From contig CM038917.1 in assembly GCA_021904315.1 (NCBI GenBank), forward strand, positions 19,390,041 through 19,454,040: 64,000 bases of DNA, read 5' to 3'. Below the pieces are notes generated by a model. That model worked only from the letters and a program-made list of their open reading frames with translations, ran no database searches and had not been told where the DNA came from. The position numbers were made by a program, and so were the translations under genes. Source of the DNA: Sphagnum magellanicum. Taxonomy: Eukaryota > Streptophyta > Sphagnopsida > Sphagnales > Sphagnaceae. Below, piece after piece: positions 1-12,700 of the stretch (position 1 is its first letter; the number at the start of each line of letters is the position of its first letter).

Positions 1-3000
1 CAAATCCAGTTTATGTCAAACTATATTTTTTAAACATTTGTTAAAAATTGGTTGAAGCTTGGTTAATATTTGACAACTTTTGTTTAGCCATGACTATACA
101 TTTGATACAATAATAATAACCTTACTGTATCCTCAAAATACATTTATAAAATTTTAACATACCTTATAACCTTAGTAAAACTTTAATATTAGCTTTAGAA
201 ATATTTAAAACCCTATTCATAAATACATCATTAATGCTTCTAAATAATATAGTTTCAATACACCCTTAAAGATGTACCCCAATATACCTTTAATATACTC
301 CTAACACAAATATGTCAAATTACTTACAATTAACTCTTAGTTTGTAATGTGAGTGATGAAATTTACTACCATGTTTTTGGATGAAAATACACATTAAAAT
401 CATGTAGATGAAAGGATGAAGCCTTTGATAATTGTAATGTAATCGTAAGAAAGTTGTAAGAATCTCAAAGGTAACTAATAGTTGTAAGAATAATCACAAA
501 TGACACGTAATTGCATGTAGTCGCAAAATTGATGATTGCAAAATACAAAATTTATATTACTAAAATTGAATTGGTTTCATTGCTTTATTTACATTGAGTT
601 TGATGATAATATTTTATCATTTTTTTGCTAAATTTGATATTGTTGATTTATGGTTTGATTTACTATGCGAAAGGTTCATATAAATTTACTTAAACAATTT
701 TACTCTTAATACGAAGCATGGACATGGACTTTTCATTGTAAAAAATGCATTTGGGGTCATGAAAATTACATTTTATATATATTTAAAAAAAAGTTACATG
801 TAATTGTAATATGGAATCTTGTCACATGTTACCTTTTACACATGTTGTTAGGCAAAAAAGAATTAAACATTGGAGCAATTTTATGTGCTTTGGAAGAAGA
901 ATTTTTAAAAAAAAAAAAACAAATATTTTAAAATCCTTGTGACTAATTCTACTTCTAACAACCATTTGTACATGTTTTTTCCCAAATCCTTTCAAAAATT
1001 TTGAAATCACTTATAAAAATATGGATTTATTCTTCAAAACTTCACAAAAAACCAATATTGAAAATTTGTCATTATATCATCCATATGTTCAATATATGAT
1101 AAAATAAAATAGTTTGAAGAAGAAATCCACAATTTACCATATTATAACAACAATATTAATTAATTCTTAATGATAGTAACAATGCAAAAGCAAACAACTA
1201 CAATGAAAGAAGTGACAACATGTAGTTAGCCTATTTTCATTGTAACAGGAACCCCATAATATGAACAACATATGTTAATTTGGTTTTAGGTTTAAATTAT
1301 CATTAAAAAGTTGAAGTTTATTTCTAAAATTTGAAATTTTTTGTGCATCTGATTTTAATTTTAATGTTATGTTCAAAGTTTAAACTCTTAATTTAATTTC
1401 AATTCTATTTTAAACAATTATGCCTAAAACCTTTGGTTATAAGGAGCCAAAGAAAATACATATCAACATCAATTATCAATGTTAAATATCTCTTCAATTC
1501 AAATATAATTGAACGTTTGATAATTACAAAGACTAGGGTATTCATCCATGGAGTTCCAAAAACCTTGAACTACACACACCAACTTTAAATAGTTGATAAG
1601 GCAAACATACCTATCATATTATCCTTTAATTTTGCAAACATACCCTAATAAATGTACCCACCCAAAGTTCAAACCATAAAGAAAAAACCCAATAGAAGTA
1701 TCAAACTAACCAAACAAGATTTACCAAATATAGTAAGATAATGATATATTAATGTTAATTTTTATTTCATTTTTTAGTTTTTGAACTTTGTGCGAAAATT
1801 TAAGTGATTAAATTATTAATTAAATTAGTTACAAAACCATTTTGAAAGTTAGAAAGTAACAAGTTTTAGATGGTGAGTAGTATGAAAGGCCATTGAAATT
1901 TTAACAATGTTATTGGTTAATTTTAAGGTTGAAGTTACCCTTGTCAAAAGGTCAATGTTAAATGTCATAATTTTTCAAACTTCAATGGCACTAACTCCAC
2001 AAATGTATTTAAACCTTAAGGTTTTCTTTAGAAGATGAATATTTTTTTCTCCCATTTTCTTAGCCACCTTATAAAATATTATTTTTCAAAATCTTAGTGT
2101 TATTCTAAGTATAATTTATGTAATCTCTCTATTGGAAACATACACGGGTTGCAAAAAAAACTTATTTCAACATTTAATGTTTCATTCTTTGTTTCTTAAT
2201 ATTATGTGCTTGAGATTTTGATCTTTGATTATATATACCTTTCCCTAAACCTTTGCCACAAAGTTAGCAAATTACAAATTGATAGATTTGTGCAGTCTTG
2301 AAGTTTTTCACAATCTATCATTCACAAGTTGTTTGTTTAATTTGCATAGAATTGGTTTATAACATTGATTCATTAATTTGGTTAATTAAGGAACTATAAA
2401 AGTTTTGTGAGAATTTTAAGCCCAACCTAAATACCATGTCAACTACCTAAATGTAAACTTAACCTAGGTTCTATGTAAGCTACATTAATTAGTAAGCTAG
2501 GTTAATTAGTAGGTAGTAAGTTGGTAGGTAATACTTACATTAATAGAAAATAGGTTAGGTTGTAGTTTGTAGTTGGTACCTTAAGTGAGGCTAGATAAGT
2601 ATAAGTGGTTGTTAGTAAATAGTTGTTGTGATTAAGTTACAACTAGGTTGCAACTATAATGTTTATTCCATATGGTTTGATTTTCATTCCAATTTGGTAA
2701 GTTATATAAGGAAATGATTAAGAAATATTGAAAAAAAAATTCAAATACAAATGCCATTTGGGATGAACCAATCAAAGAGGTTCAACCTTAAAGGTTAAAT
2801 CCAAAACGAAAAAAACAATTTCAATAGGATTTTCTTATTATGTGCCATATGACCTAAGTGGCTTAACTTTAGGTATAATTTAGATATCACATAAGCTCTC
2901 AAGGCTTAAACTTAGGTACATTCCATCAAATAAGAACCAACAAACGCACAACTAATGTTCAATTTTTCATGTTTCAATGTTAGAAATTAAATGAATATTG

Positions 3001-4664
3001 TAAGTTTTTTTAATGTATTTACATAATAATGTTTCAAATATACTATGGAAACATATAAAATGATTTGGAATGAATTTAATTCAAGGATAAAGTATTCAAA
3101 TAATCTTAAAACATTAAAACAAATTTTTTTTGTTCAATGGTCCTAAATGATTTTTAAATGATTTGAAAATGAAATAGTCTTTAGAAATTTATTTAAACAC
3201 ATATTTACATATTAATATAATGTAACATCTTTTTGGGTCATAAGAAATATTCAATGATTTCATGAAATTATTATTAACATAAACAATTATTAAAGGTGCA
3301 TTACATTTGCCCTTATTAATGTTAATGTACCTGCCTATTTTAAATGGTTTAAGTTCAACTCAACCTAAATGCCATGTGGCCTAATCTTAACATAGGTGGC
3401 ATAAAACTAGACTTTGTTCTAGGTGCCATGTAAAACACCTATATCTAATTGTGACTTAGGTGGCACCTAGTCTATTTAGTTAACTTGGTTTAACGTGGCA
3501 CTCAACGTGGTTTTAAGCCTATGTGCCATGTAGCTTTAAGCCAAGCTTAGGTGCCATGTATGTATACCTAGCCCTAGGTTGAACCTAGGTGCCATGTAGG
3601 CTATTCAATTCCAAGCCACATGTTTGTTAATGATTTGTACACGTTTTGTAAATAATTTAAACCAAAATAATTGCATAATAATTGTAATCACAATCACCAT
3701 ATACCATATAACAATTGATGAACCTTTATAGTAAAATATGAAATATGTTATGTGGTTTGCAATTATTCATCACTTGTAATTGTCATTCGTAGTTTGTAGT
3801 TTTTTACTTGCAAATATTGTCAACAATTAAAAGTTAGTTACGAATGATAGTTGCAAATACATGATTTTTTAATAGTGATTCGATATATTTATTAGGGTAT
3901 TTGCAATAATTTTTTTCATAAAATGACATAATAAAACAACTTTTTTTACACCTTTATGGATTGTAATGTGTATTCAATCAAATGGGTTTTGAATTTCAGG
4001 AAAATGAACTATGTATATGATTATTATGTAGTTAAATAAAATTATGGGATTATTTCAAAATTAATGATTTACAGCAAATGGGGACTTACAAATATGTATG
4101 ATTATTTGTAATGATACATAAATAACTTGTAACTATATTCACCATAATCATGTTTTGCAATGATGAGTCCATTTATTAATGTCATTAGTGATTCAAAATA
4201 TAATTTCCAAACCATTTCAAAAAGGTATAAAAGTTTGGGGAACTTCAATAAAAACATTAAAATTAAACAAAACAACAATTTTTTTAACATGTACGATCTT
4301 TGTAAAATTCGTATAAATCTTTCATCAACATTGCACTTTGGGATGCATTAAATGATGACTTTTATTAATCTTTTGGAAAAGTTAATTTTCAAAATGAACA
4401 TTTGATAATTCTATGTTCTTAGAACCATAAAAATACATTGAAAAAAACATTTTAAAAGAATCTTATTATGCCTTTTTTTTGGTCCATTATAATTTGCATT
4501 CATCCATTGAATCACCTTATTAATTCAATTGTTCAAATTAAGATATATTGTTATTCCCAAGTATTGATGTTTAAATTTAACATGTAAGTGGAGAGATGTA
4601 ACATTCCAACATTTGTTAACACATGTTATCCCAAACAACTTCAATTTTTAAAAAACCAAAATGG
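1..4664. other. AT-rich intergenic DNA, no gene
   Basis: No open reading frame with recognisable protein similarity and no RNA gene was seen. The sequence is AT-rich with many poly-A/T runs. Three patches (about 2430-2580, 2840-2940 and 3355-3605) repeat a short motif around CCTAGGTGCCATGTAG, often half-palindromic (CCTAGG). A stretch at 2755-2800 resembles the last 50 bases of the window, so a dispersed repeat family is present. Short ORFs here look like chance ORFs. Confidence 0.7.
3355..3605. repeat. Degenerate AGGTGCCATGTAG repeat cluster
   Basis: The motif AGGTGCCATGTA and close variants (AATGCCATGTGG, ATGTGCCATGTAG) recur about six times at irregular 25-50 base spacing, often preceded by CCTA so that CCTAGG palindromes form. 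Single related motifs occur near 2440, 2850, 22380 and 57720. It may be a decayed minisatellite or part of an unrecognised transposon. No coding potential was seen. Confidence 0.5.
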
Positions 4665-5648
4665 GTTGAAACTAGTGTTGGGTGGGTATCACAAATACCC
4701 CCGAGTATCACCCGAGTATCACATGGGCATCCTAATTTAATCCCCTTAGGGTATAACCACGAATGATACCCTAACTAAAAACTAAACTATCGATTTTCAT
4801 GTGTGAGAATTGAATGTGAAAATCAATTTTAAAAAATAAAATTAAAAAAGTTAAAAAACCATGTAAGCTCTAACCCTTTACTCAAGCTAGGGTTTTAAGG
4901 TTTAATTGTCATAAAAAATTAGTACAAGCAAACAATGAGACAAAAAATTACGAGCATTAGACTTTATTATGTTTCTATGCAAAATGGAACAACATTTTAC
5001 TTACTAGATATTTTTGATCATTCATGGACCATGGGTTTGAACTTTGGAGGTACAGTGTTAAATTAACCTAACTTAATTAGGGTTAAAGAAAGGACACTTT
5101 CATTTGTAGACTCACATCAAAATTTGCCTGTCAAGTTTAATTTGCCTTCGGAGATGGGAAATCCAAGGGAGGGTTAGTATTTGGTGGTAGGTACTTATTA
5201 ATGGGAGGCTAGTTAGATGGTAATGATGTTTGGAGAGTTTATTTTAAATGATGATTTATTTTTAAAATATTTCAAAAAATTTGAACCAAAGTCCTTTGAT
5301 TTTCAATTTTTTCAAAACACCAAAGCTATCATTAAAATGGGAAATCAAATCAATAATTATTTAATCTTAATTTTAATTTGAAAATTGAAATTTTTACTTT
5401 AAAAATATGAAATAATACTTAGTTTGTGAGAACTAGCAAAGGATAACCGACTACTATCAAATTTTTGAGAATTAGTAGTGTGAGAACCGATTTATTTACC
5501 TTTTAAAAAAATGTTGATACCCTTGCTTGGCGTAAAAAATTTAGAATTTTTTTTGGGGGGAGAATAGGACCCTTTATAAATTATTTTGTGAAAACCGAAC
5601 CTAACGGGTATCATAAAATTGTGATGCCCACCCAACATTGGTTGAAAC
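4665..5648. mobile_element. Non-autonomous hAT-type DNA transposon with 8-bp TSD
   Basis: The element body is 4673-5640 (968 bp). Its ends are terminal inverted repeats of about 22 bp. The left end reads TAGTGTTGGGTGGGTATCAC and the right end, reverse-complemented, reads CAATGTTGGGTGGGCATCAC, a match except at three or four positions. An identical 8-bp direct repeat GTTGAAAC flanks it at 4665-4672 and 5641-5648. An 8-bp target duplication with short inverted ends containing TGTTGGG is typical of the hAT superfamily. The interior is AT-rich and has no transposase ORF, so it would depend on an enzyme supplied in trans. The perfect duplication suggests a fairly recent insertion. Superfamily assignment rests on structure only. 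Confidence 0.8.
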
Positions 5649-7900
5649 CAATTAAAGTATATTAACTAAGATTGTTTGTTTGGACATATTAGTTAAAGGA
5701 TTTTTATATTTTGATTTCCAACAATCTTAATGAATAAAAAATTATCAAATATTATAAAACATAATGGCTTGAACCATTGTGTGTTTAAAATCATCAATAT
5801 CATTCATTTTGTGTCCATGTGTATAATGAAATCTAGGATTAGTAATATAAGAAAAGGTGACACTGCGATATAATACAATGGTACTCTTTAACAAGTTATG
5901 ACTCAAATAACAATTGCACTTTATACATGTGTACCCTATTATAAAATCAAGTCCATAATCTAACCTTTCATATGGTTAATGCATGATCATTAAATCTTTT
6001 AGTATTATTGTTAATTAATGACCTACCAATGCCAACTTTAAAAGAATAAAAAGAAATAAAACTTGTAAAAAAGTTATTCGATAGTAAAAAAAGGAACAAA
6101 AATATTATAATAAGAAAACTATTAATTAGTTTCGAGTTCAAGGAGCCCAATACTCATGGTAAATGTGAATGCAAAAAAAAATCTTGAATAGTAACCATAA
6201 GTTAATATTGGTGTCTAAGCCCTTGCCACATAGGGTGATAGTGTTAGTCATTTTTTTAATGTTTAACATGATAAATTATCACAATAGTTTAGGCATGTGC
6301 TATTACTTAAGTATGAGGTGGCCTGCGACATGGCATGAGTGTTAACAACCAATGTTAACAAACATTAAATCTAAAAAAAATGAAAATTTCAAGTTTATTT
6401 TTTAATGTTATGTAAAGTTTCAAAATCAAAGTGAATATTTCACCTTCTTTCCTTATTCTTGCCCCTTTTTCTTTCTAGCTTTTGTTGCTAGTACTATGAC
6501 TTCTTTTTCTACTGCAAGTTCACATTGCCATTGTGCACACAAACACAAACAAATGTGCCATTGTTATTATTCCTACAAGATTTATTTATAGGAGCATTAT
6601 TTACAAGAATTTTATTTATAGTGGTGCAACAACATGTGCGCACACAAGCGCAAATGAATGCATGCATTACATAGAGATAAGAACCTTTATGTTCTACATT
6701 GACCTATAGAGTTCTAGTTTATAGTCTCAATCTATGTGAACCAAAGTGTTGCCCATTGACAATGAACACTCGATCTTCAAGAATGTCTAATGAACATTGT
6801 CGTCAACTATTGTGAATCCCCCTGACAATTTGATGAATGAGTAAAATGCCCTTTAACAAACAACACCAACATCAAATGCAACAACCAATAATGCAAATGG
6901 CACTCCAAATAATTTGAATCCTTGCATGCATTACTTGAATTTCTTTGCAAACATACATAAACCCACAACAAAAAAAACACAATTCAAGGTTGTGTGGCTT
7001 GTGCGGCTTTGATGATGACAAATTGAACGATAAGAATTTCTTTGTCCATTATGCTAAAATTAGCCTTATAAACAAATAAATAGAACCACCGACATTGTAG
7101 TGACATCTATTACAACAAAATTTCATTGGTGTTTTGTTATATATGCCTCGTGGCATTCATTTCATCAACATTAATGCAATGATTATTGTTACAAACAAAT
7201 AGTTGTTGCCATGTAGAATGATTTTGTTTAGAAGAAACAATAATGATAGAATTGAATGGAAACCTAAAAGCCATCAAGCCAGGATTTTAGTAGTTTCAAA
7301 TAATTACCTTTAAGCTTGATTATCATTGAAATATTTTTTTGGGTCGAAATTGATTTGCATTTTGTTGATGAGGTTTAAATATTTGTAGTTGAATTAGTTT
7401 TTGTAAACATTCTACAAATTTTTAAAAAAAATGCTTTGGAAAAAAGGGCAAACCCCCTTGTGATGAAAACAAACAATATAACATATTTTGCCTTGCCATT
7501 GTTTTGTTTTCAACATTATTCAAGCAAAACTTTGTACATGGTCTAAAACTTGGACTTGTACAAGTTACACACAACAACAATTTCATAACAACAACAAAAC
7601 TTTAAAAAATTACAACACAAAAGGAAGAAGAAGTTTATTTGTCATAGTTTTCTGAAGTTTGAATGCATTTCCAAAATTTAACATTGAAATTATAATGGTA
7701 CTTGCAAGTTGATGCTTAGTGTGGATTCAACATCAAAACTTTGTTAAACTTAAAAATGATGATATCAATTTCCTTATGATGTGTACAAAACATGAAAAAA
7801 AGAGAAAAAGTTATTGTTAGTGCAATGTTAAAGACTTTGTGATGAGCTTTAGTAACCTATGACTGACAATTAGTGACATATCAATTAATGATAAACATGT
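5649..7900. other. AT-rich intergenic DNA, no gene
   Basis: Nothing recognisable was found on either strand. The ORFs are short and low-complexity. There are scattered poly-A/T runs and CA-rich patches near 6530-6660 and 6960-6990. Confidence 0.65.
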
Positions 7901-7904
7901 AGCA

Positions 7905-8790
7905 ACGATTAGGTCCTAGTTAATAACATTGGTTAATAAATTGTTGATAAGAAATTATCAATTAATAACATTGGCTATTAAAATGTTAATAAAAAGGTAT
8001 TGGTTAACAACAATGGTTAGTAACTTATGAGTAAGAAGCTGCATGAAGGCATAAGGGGTTTTTTGATTAGAAAAGCTGTTGATTAATAATATTGGTCAAT
8101 AAGTTGCTATAAAACATTGGTTAATAAGAAATTGTTGGTTAGAACTTAATTGTATTAGATAATGAGTGGGTAAGAAATTATTATCCAGCACATGGGGTTT
8201 GTTGGTTAGTAAGTTGTTAATAAGAAATTATTAGTTAAAAGTACTAATTAAAAAAGCTCTTAGTAAAAAGTTGTAAGTTAATACCAATATTGTAGTACCT
8301 TTACAATTTTGACGTAAATTTAATTATTTTTTATTTTGTTGAATTTTTGAAAAATTATTCATTATTCATGCCAAAATTTTAATAAATTTAAAAGTTCAAT
8401 TGTCAAGATTTGAATTGCAAAACTTTTGTCACAATGACTCAAATTTGAAAAAGTCTAGACACACTAGTCTATTTATTATTTATTATTATTATTTTTTAAT
8501 CATTACCTACCAAAATTTTCAGAATTAAATAAGTTCCAAAAAGCTGCTAGTGAATAATATTGTATAGTAAGTTGCCAGTTAATAGTACTAATTAATAAAT
8601 TGTTAGTAAGAAGCTACTGGTTAGTAGAATTGGTCAGGAAGTTCGTGATGAAATGGGACTAGTTACTAAGTTCGTGGTTAACAGTACTGGTTAATGAGTT
8701 GTTAGTAAGAAGCTGCTAGTTAATAATAGCGGTTAATAAGTTCTTAGTAAGAGGCTGTTGGTTAAAACTAATGGTTAGTAAGTTGTTAGT
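7905..8790. repeat. Degenerate tandem repeat upstream of the ArfGAP gene
   Basis: Variants of TTAGTAAGAAGCTGCTGGTTA and GGTTAATAAGTTGTTAGTAAG recur over about 0.9 kb, interrupted by a non-repetitive block near 8290-8520. Unit length drifts around 30-45 bases. The last units (8690-8800) run directly into the GC-richer start of the ArfGAP gene. A small ATG-started ORF at 8771 derives from this repeat and is not credible as a gene. Confidence 0.6.
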
Positions 8791-8799
8791 AAGAAGGTG

Positions 8800-9701
8800 G
8801 CAAGAGGGTTTGTGCGGGCGCGAGAGGGAGCGACAGAAGAGAAGAGATGAAGTGCGCTTGTTGCCGTGTCGCGCGCTCCGTGTTTGCGTGCGATTTGGAA
8901 TGAGTGATGCGGCTGCTTCCTTGATTTCTGTTCACTTTTGTGACTATTTCTCCGCTTGTTACATCTCTCACTAGATGTTACACTTTCTTCTCGGTCCAGG
9001 AACAATCGGTTTGAGTTTCTGTCCACTATTTCTTCTCCAAGTTTGAACCTGAGAACGGCAGTTTTGTATCACTTTTGCTTCCTCTCTTCCTGCCTTCCTG
9101 CGCGCCTGCCTGCCTGCTGGGGTTTGTGTTGTGCGGCGATATCGACGGACTCTTTGCCTCCTTGCGTCAAGAAGTAAGTAAGTAAGAAAGTCTGTTTTAT
9201 TGCACACTTTCTTGCCTCGTTCGTTCGAGTGCGACCTGGAATTGCGATCGTCGTTTTTCAAGCAGGACAAGTTTCATGTGTTTGTTGCCGTTCTGTTTGA
9301 TTAGGAATTGGAGCTGCATCTGTTGCAGAAAAGGGGAAAAGAAATGGTTGCGGATGATAGCAGTCGTCCAAGGTACAAGTTGCTAGTAGTCGTTGGGGCT
9401 TGAAGTCGTTTCAAGGATTTGAGTGATGTTGTTCTTATGAACTGCCGCTTCCTCGCGTATTCGTGTGGACTTTTCTGGGTGCATCTGAGCTGGTACGAGG
9501 AGGTGATACCTTTCTGAGAAGTGATCATGCACTGGTGCTGTTTTTGGTGCTCAAACCCTAAAAACGGAGTACCTATCTCGTTGTCGGTACTGGAGGACGT
9601 GAAGGTGGAAATATCGTGCTGTGTTGGAAAATAGAGCCAGTGAACAGTTTTGTTTATGAGGAACAGGCTATAGCGCCAAGTTGTAAATCAATTCAGCAGC
9701 T
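8800..9701 (+). promoter_or_regulatory. Promoter and 5' leader region of the ArfGAP gene
   Basis: Composition changes sharply near 8800 from AT-rich repeat to GC-richer, CG-containing sequence, which continues to the start codon at 9702. That is what a transcription start and 5' UTR would look like. A good donor (GTAAGT at 9174) and an acceptor (TTTGATTAG ending 9304) could bound a 5'-UTR intron. This pairing is inferred from consensus only. No clear TATA box was found. Several upstream ATGs exist in this stretch. Confidence 0.4.
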
Positions 9702-12700
9702 ATGCATTTTGCAAAGCTCGATGATTCTCCAATGTTCCGGAAGCAGGTAACTATTGCTTCTCTCCTCAAGCTTGTCCTCCTCGTTCCTCCAGGGTTGCAG
9801 TGCTTGCAACAACTATTTCCTGCACTGTTCCCTGCACTTACCCCTGGATGCTGTTTGGATATATGTGCTGAAGCCAGTAATGTTAGAATTTACTGTCAGG
9901 GCTATGGTGAAGCAGTATGTTCTCACAGGCTGCACAATCTATGTTCTTCTCAATGCATCAATAATGGGAGGACAAAAGCCTCAATTCTGGCCTGTTCTTG
10001 CAGCTTGAGGAATGCTTCCATGGATTTGAGTTTGTCACAAGTATTGGTAATCTGTAATTTGGATTGCATTTGCACAGTGGTAAGCATGTTGTCATGTGGA
10101 AGTGTGGTGTCAGTGCATTTTGTTATTGAGACATTTTCATTAACAGTTCTATACTTCACACATTGGTTCACAGCTTCAAGCTCTTGAGGAAAGTGCAGAG
10201 GCATTGAGGGAGCGATGTCAACGATTTTACAAAGGCTGCCGCAAATATACGTAATATTTGCAACCCATTTTCTGGCTTACATTCTCAACAGGATGACATT
10301 GTTTAGTCTCAGCTGGATCTGGATCACTTACTGGTTATCAGGGTCTTACTCTCAGCATGAGGTCCAGGCATGTTGTGGGATTTTTGTTTGTTCATGCAAG
10401 TTCTTGACATGCTCCTGGCTTTGAGTAAATACCATGGTGTTGATGGAGCTGCAGGGAGGGGCTTGGTGAGGCATATGATGGGGATATTGCCTTTGCAAGT
10501 GCTTTGGAGACCTTTGGAGGAGGCCATGATGATCCAATTAGCGTTGCAGTTGGAGGTTTTTCCTTTGCTGCCCCATCTCTGATTATCTTACATCCTGTGG
10601 TTGCACATGCTAATCCCTGGACATCCCTTCTGAACACAACTTGTGACTGTATAGGCCCTGTGATGACAAAGTTCACAATTGCACTGCGGGAGATAGGAAC
10701 TTACAAGGAGGTTCTACGTTCACAGGTAGTCACTGCATCTTTGCTCCCCTGATTGTGTACCCAATGCATTTAGTGGGTCCTTGATGCATTATCTGTTCTC
10801 AGTGGCCCCACAGTAGTTATCACTGATATTTCCAAGAGGTGATGCAGGTTGAGCACATGCTAAATGACCGTCTGACACAGTTTGTGAGCATCGATCTTCA
10901 AGATGTCAAGGTGTGTGCCCCTTCTTTCCCAGGAGGAACTATGTGACATTTCTCCATCTTGTGCCAATCAGAGCTACTGACATAGGTGTGCTGGGACTTA
11001 GCAGTGTCTTTGCATGAGTTACTACTCACTCTGAGCTTTGGTAGACTCTAGAACAGGGCTTACATGTAATGACCTGATTTCTCTTTTTGGGGGTTGACTG
11101 ATTGCAGAATGTCAAGGTTGGTGAGGAGCTTTCAACTAAGGATATGTCTGGCCTGATGATTGCCATTTCATAGCTGTAGTCATGGTGTCCATTGGGCTTT
11201 TGTTCTTGTTGCTGCAAGGAATGGAACAATCCATTTCTCACAGCTACCTGTTGGTTGGCCTTGTTTTGCTGAGTCCCACAATTGCTTACAAGAGTGATCC
11301 CACTCATCTTTATGGAGGAGAGCTGTAGCAGTCTCCCAGTTTAGTACCTGCAGATAGATCCAAATATGGTCATCCCTGACAAAGAATGGCTTTTAACTGT
11401 GGCTCAGCTTGTGGTTCAACTTGTCTTTTACCTGTAAGGACATTGACTTAGTTGGAGCTTATATGAGTGCATGCCATGGATTTCTGTGAGTGGCCTGTCT
11501 GTACTATTTGGTTTGAGATGAAGGAATTTTTGTGTAGGACTGTCCTTCAACAGTTTGACTGTGTTTGTACTCATCATGAATTTTGTACATTTGTGCAGGA
11601 AGTTCGGAAACGGTTTGATAAGGCCAGCTTGCATTATGATCAAGTAAGCTGGATAGGAGTGTACCTGTAATTAAGAGTGTATCCATATCATGCACTTATC
11701 TGTTTTGAAAATTTGGGTATGCAGACTACTCATTACATTGTCTCCTACTAAATGTAGGGAGCTGATGAAGTAGTGGGAACGTTGTTATAGAAACATCACT
11801 ATCATATATTTTACTGTTGATGGTCACTGAACAATCGAGAGACTCTCACTTCCCTTCATACTGTTAGTCTTACAGCTGATTTTGAACTACTTCTTCCCTT
11901 CTGTGTCTTTCTTCTTCACTGTTCATTACCTGGATTTTTTTCCTTTTTTGACTTAAGCGATAGTTTTTGCTGGGTTCTGGTTACTTTTAGTTGTAAGTAT
12001 GTAGATTTTTAAATGCTCATGAGAGTTATATATTTTCAATTTTGGGTGTACCTTGTCATCAGTGATTTATCAGTACTTATGAGGCTGTTGGATTCAAGCT
12101 CTCTGTAGCCACTGTCCTATGTCCTCCAGAAAACAGGGCTTTAACATTGATCTGAAGCAGCAGTCAATCTGAGTTTTGCTCTGGGTGTGCTGTTCAGGTC
12201 TGTATGCTATCTGATGCTTGCTACAGAATGGGTGAAGCAGGACAGGTAGTAATGATGTAATTTAACACAGGAAGAAATGACTCAATGACTTGACTTGCAG
12301 GTGCGAGAGAAATTTTTGTCACTGAAGAAAGATGCAAAGGTTGAGGTGGTTGCAGAGGCTGAGGAGGTATTATTGGGTTCTTTTCACCTTTCTGCTAGAG
12401 TGGCATTGAATTTTAAGCTCAATTTTTTGTCTTTAATTATCTTGGGTTTTGCATGTCTTTGATTTTGACATGAGATTGTGAGCATAAAGTTGTGTTTGTG
12501 CAAGTTCTGATGAATGTGGAAATTTTGGTCAAGTTGGTGATGAATGATGATTGTAAATACAGGTCACTTTTGTTTACTTTTGGTGACGTGAGTTTGACCC
12601 ATTGCATTGTTTCTCTTCATTACAACAGGATCTGCGGAATGCAAAGTCCCAGTTTGAACAAGCTCGGTTCAACCTGGTAGGTTTCCCTTGGATCCAGCTA

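Noticed and set aside
8771..9270. Small ORFs on both strands before the ArfGAP gene
   Set aside because: They overlap each other on opposite strands in a leader-like region, with no recognisable protein. At most they are upstream ORFs.
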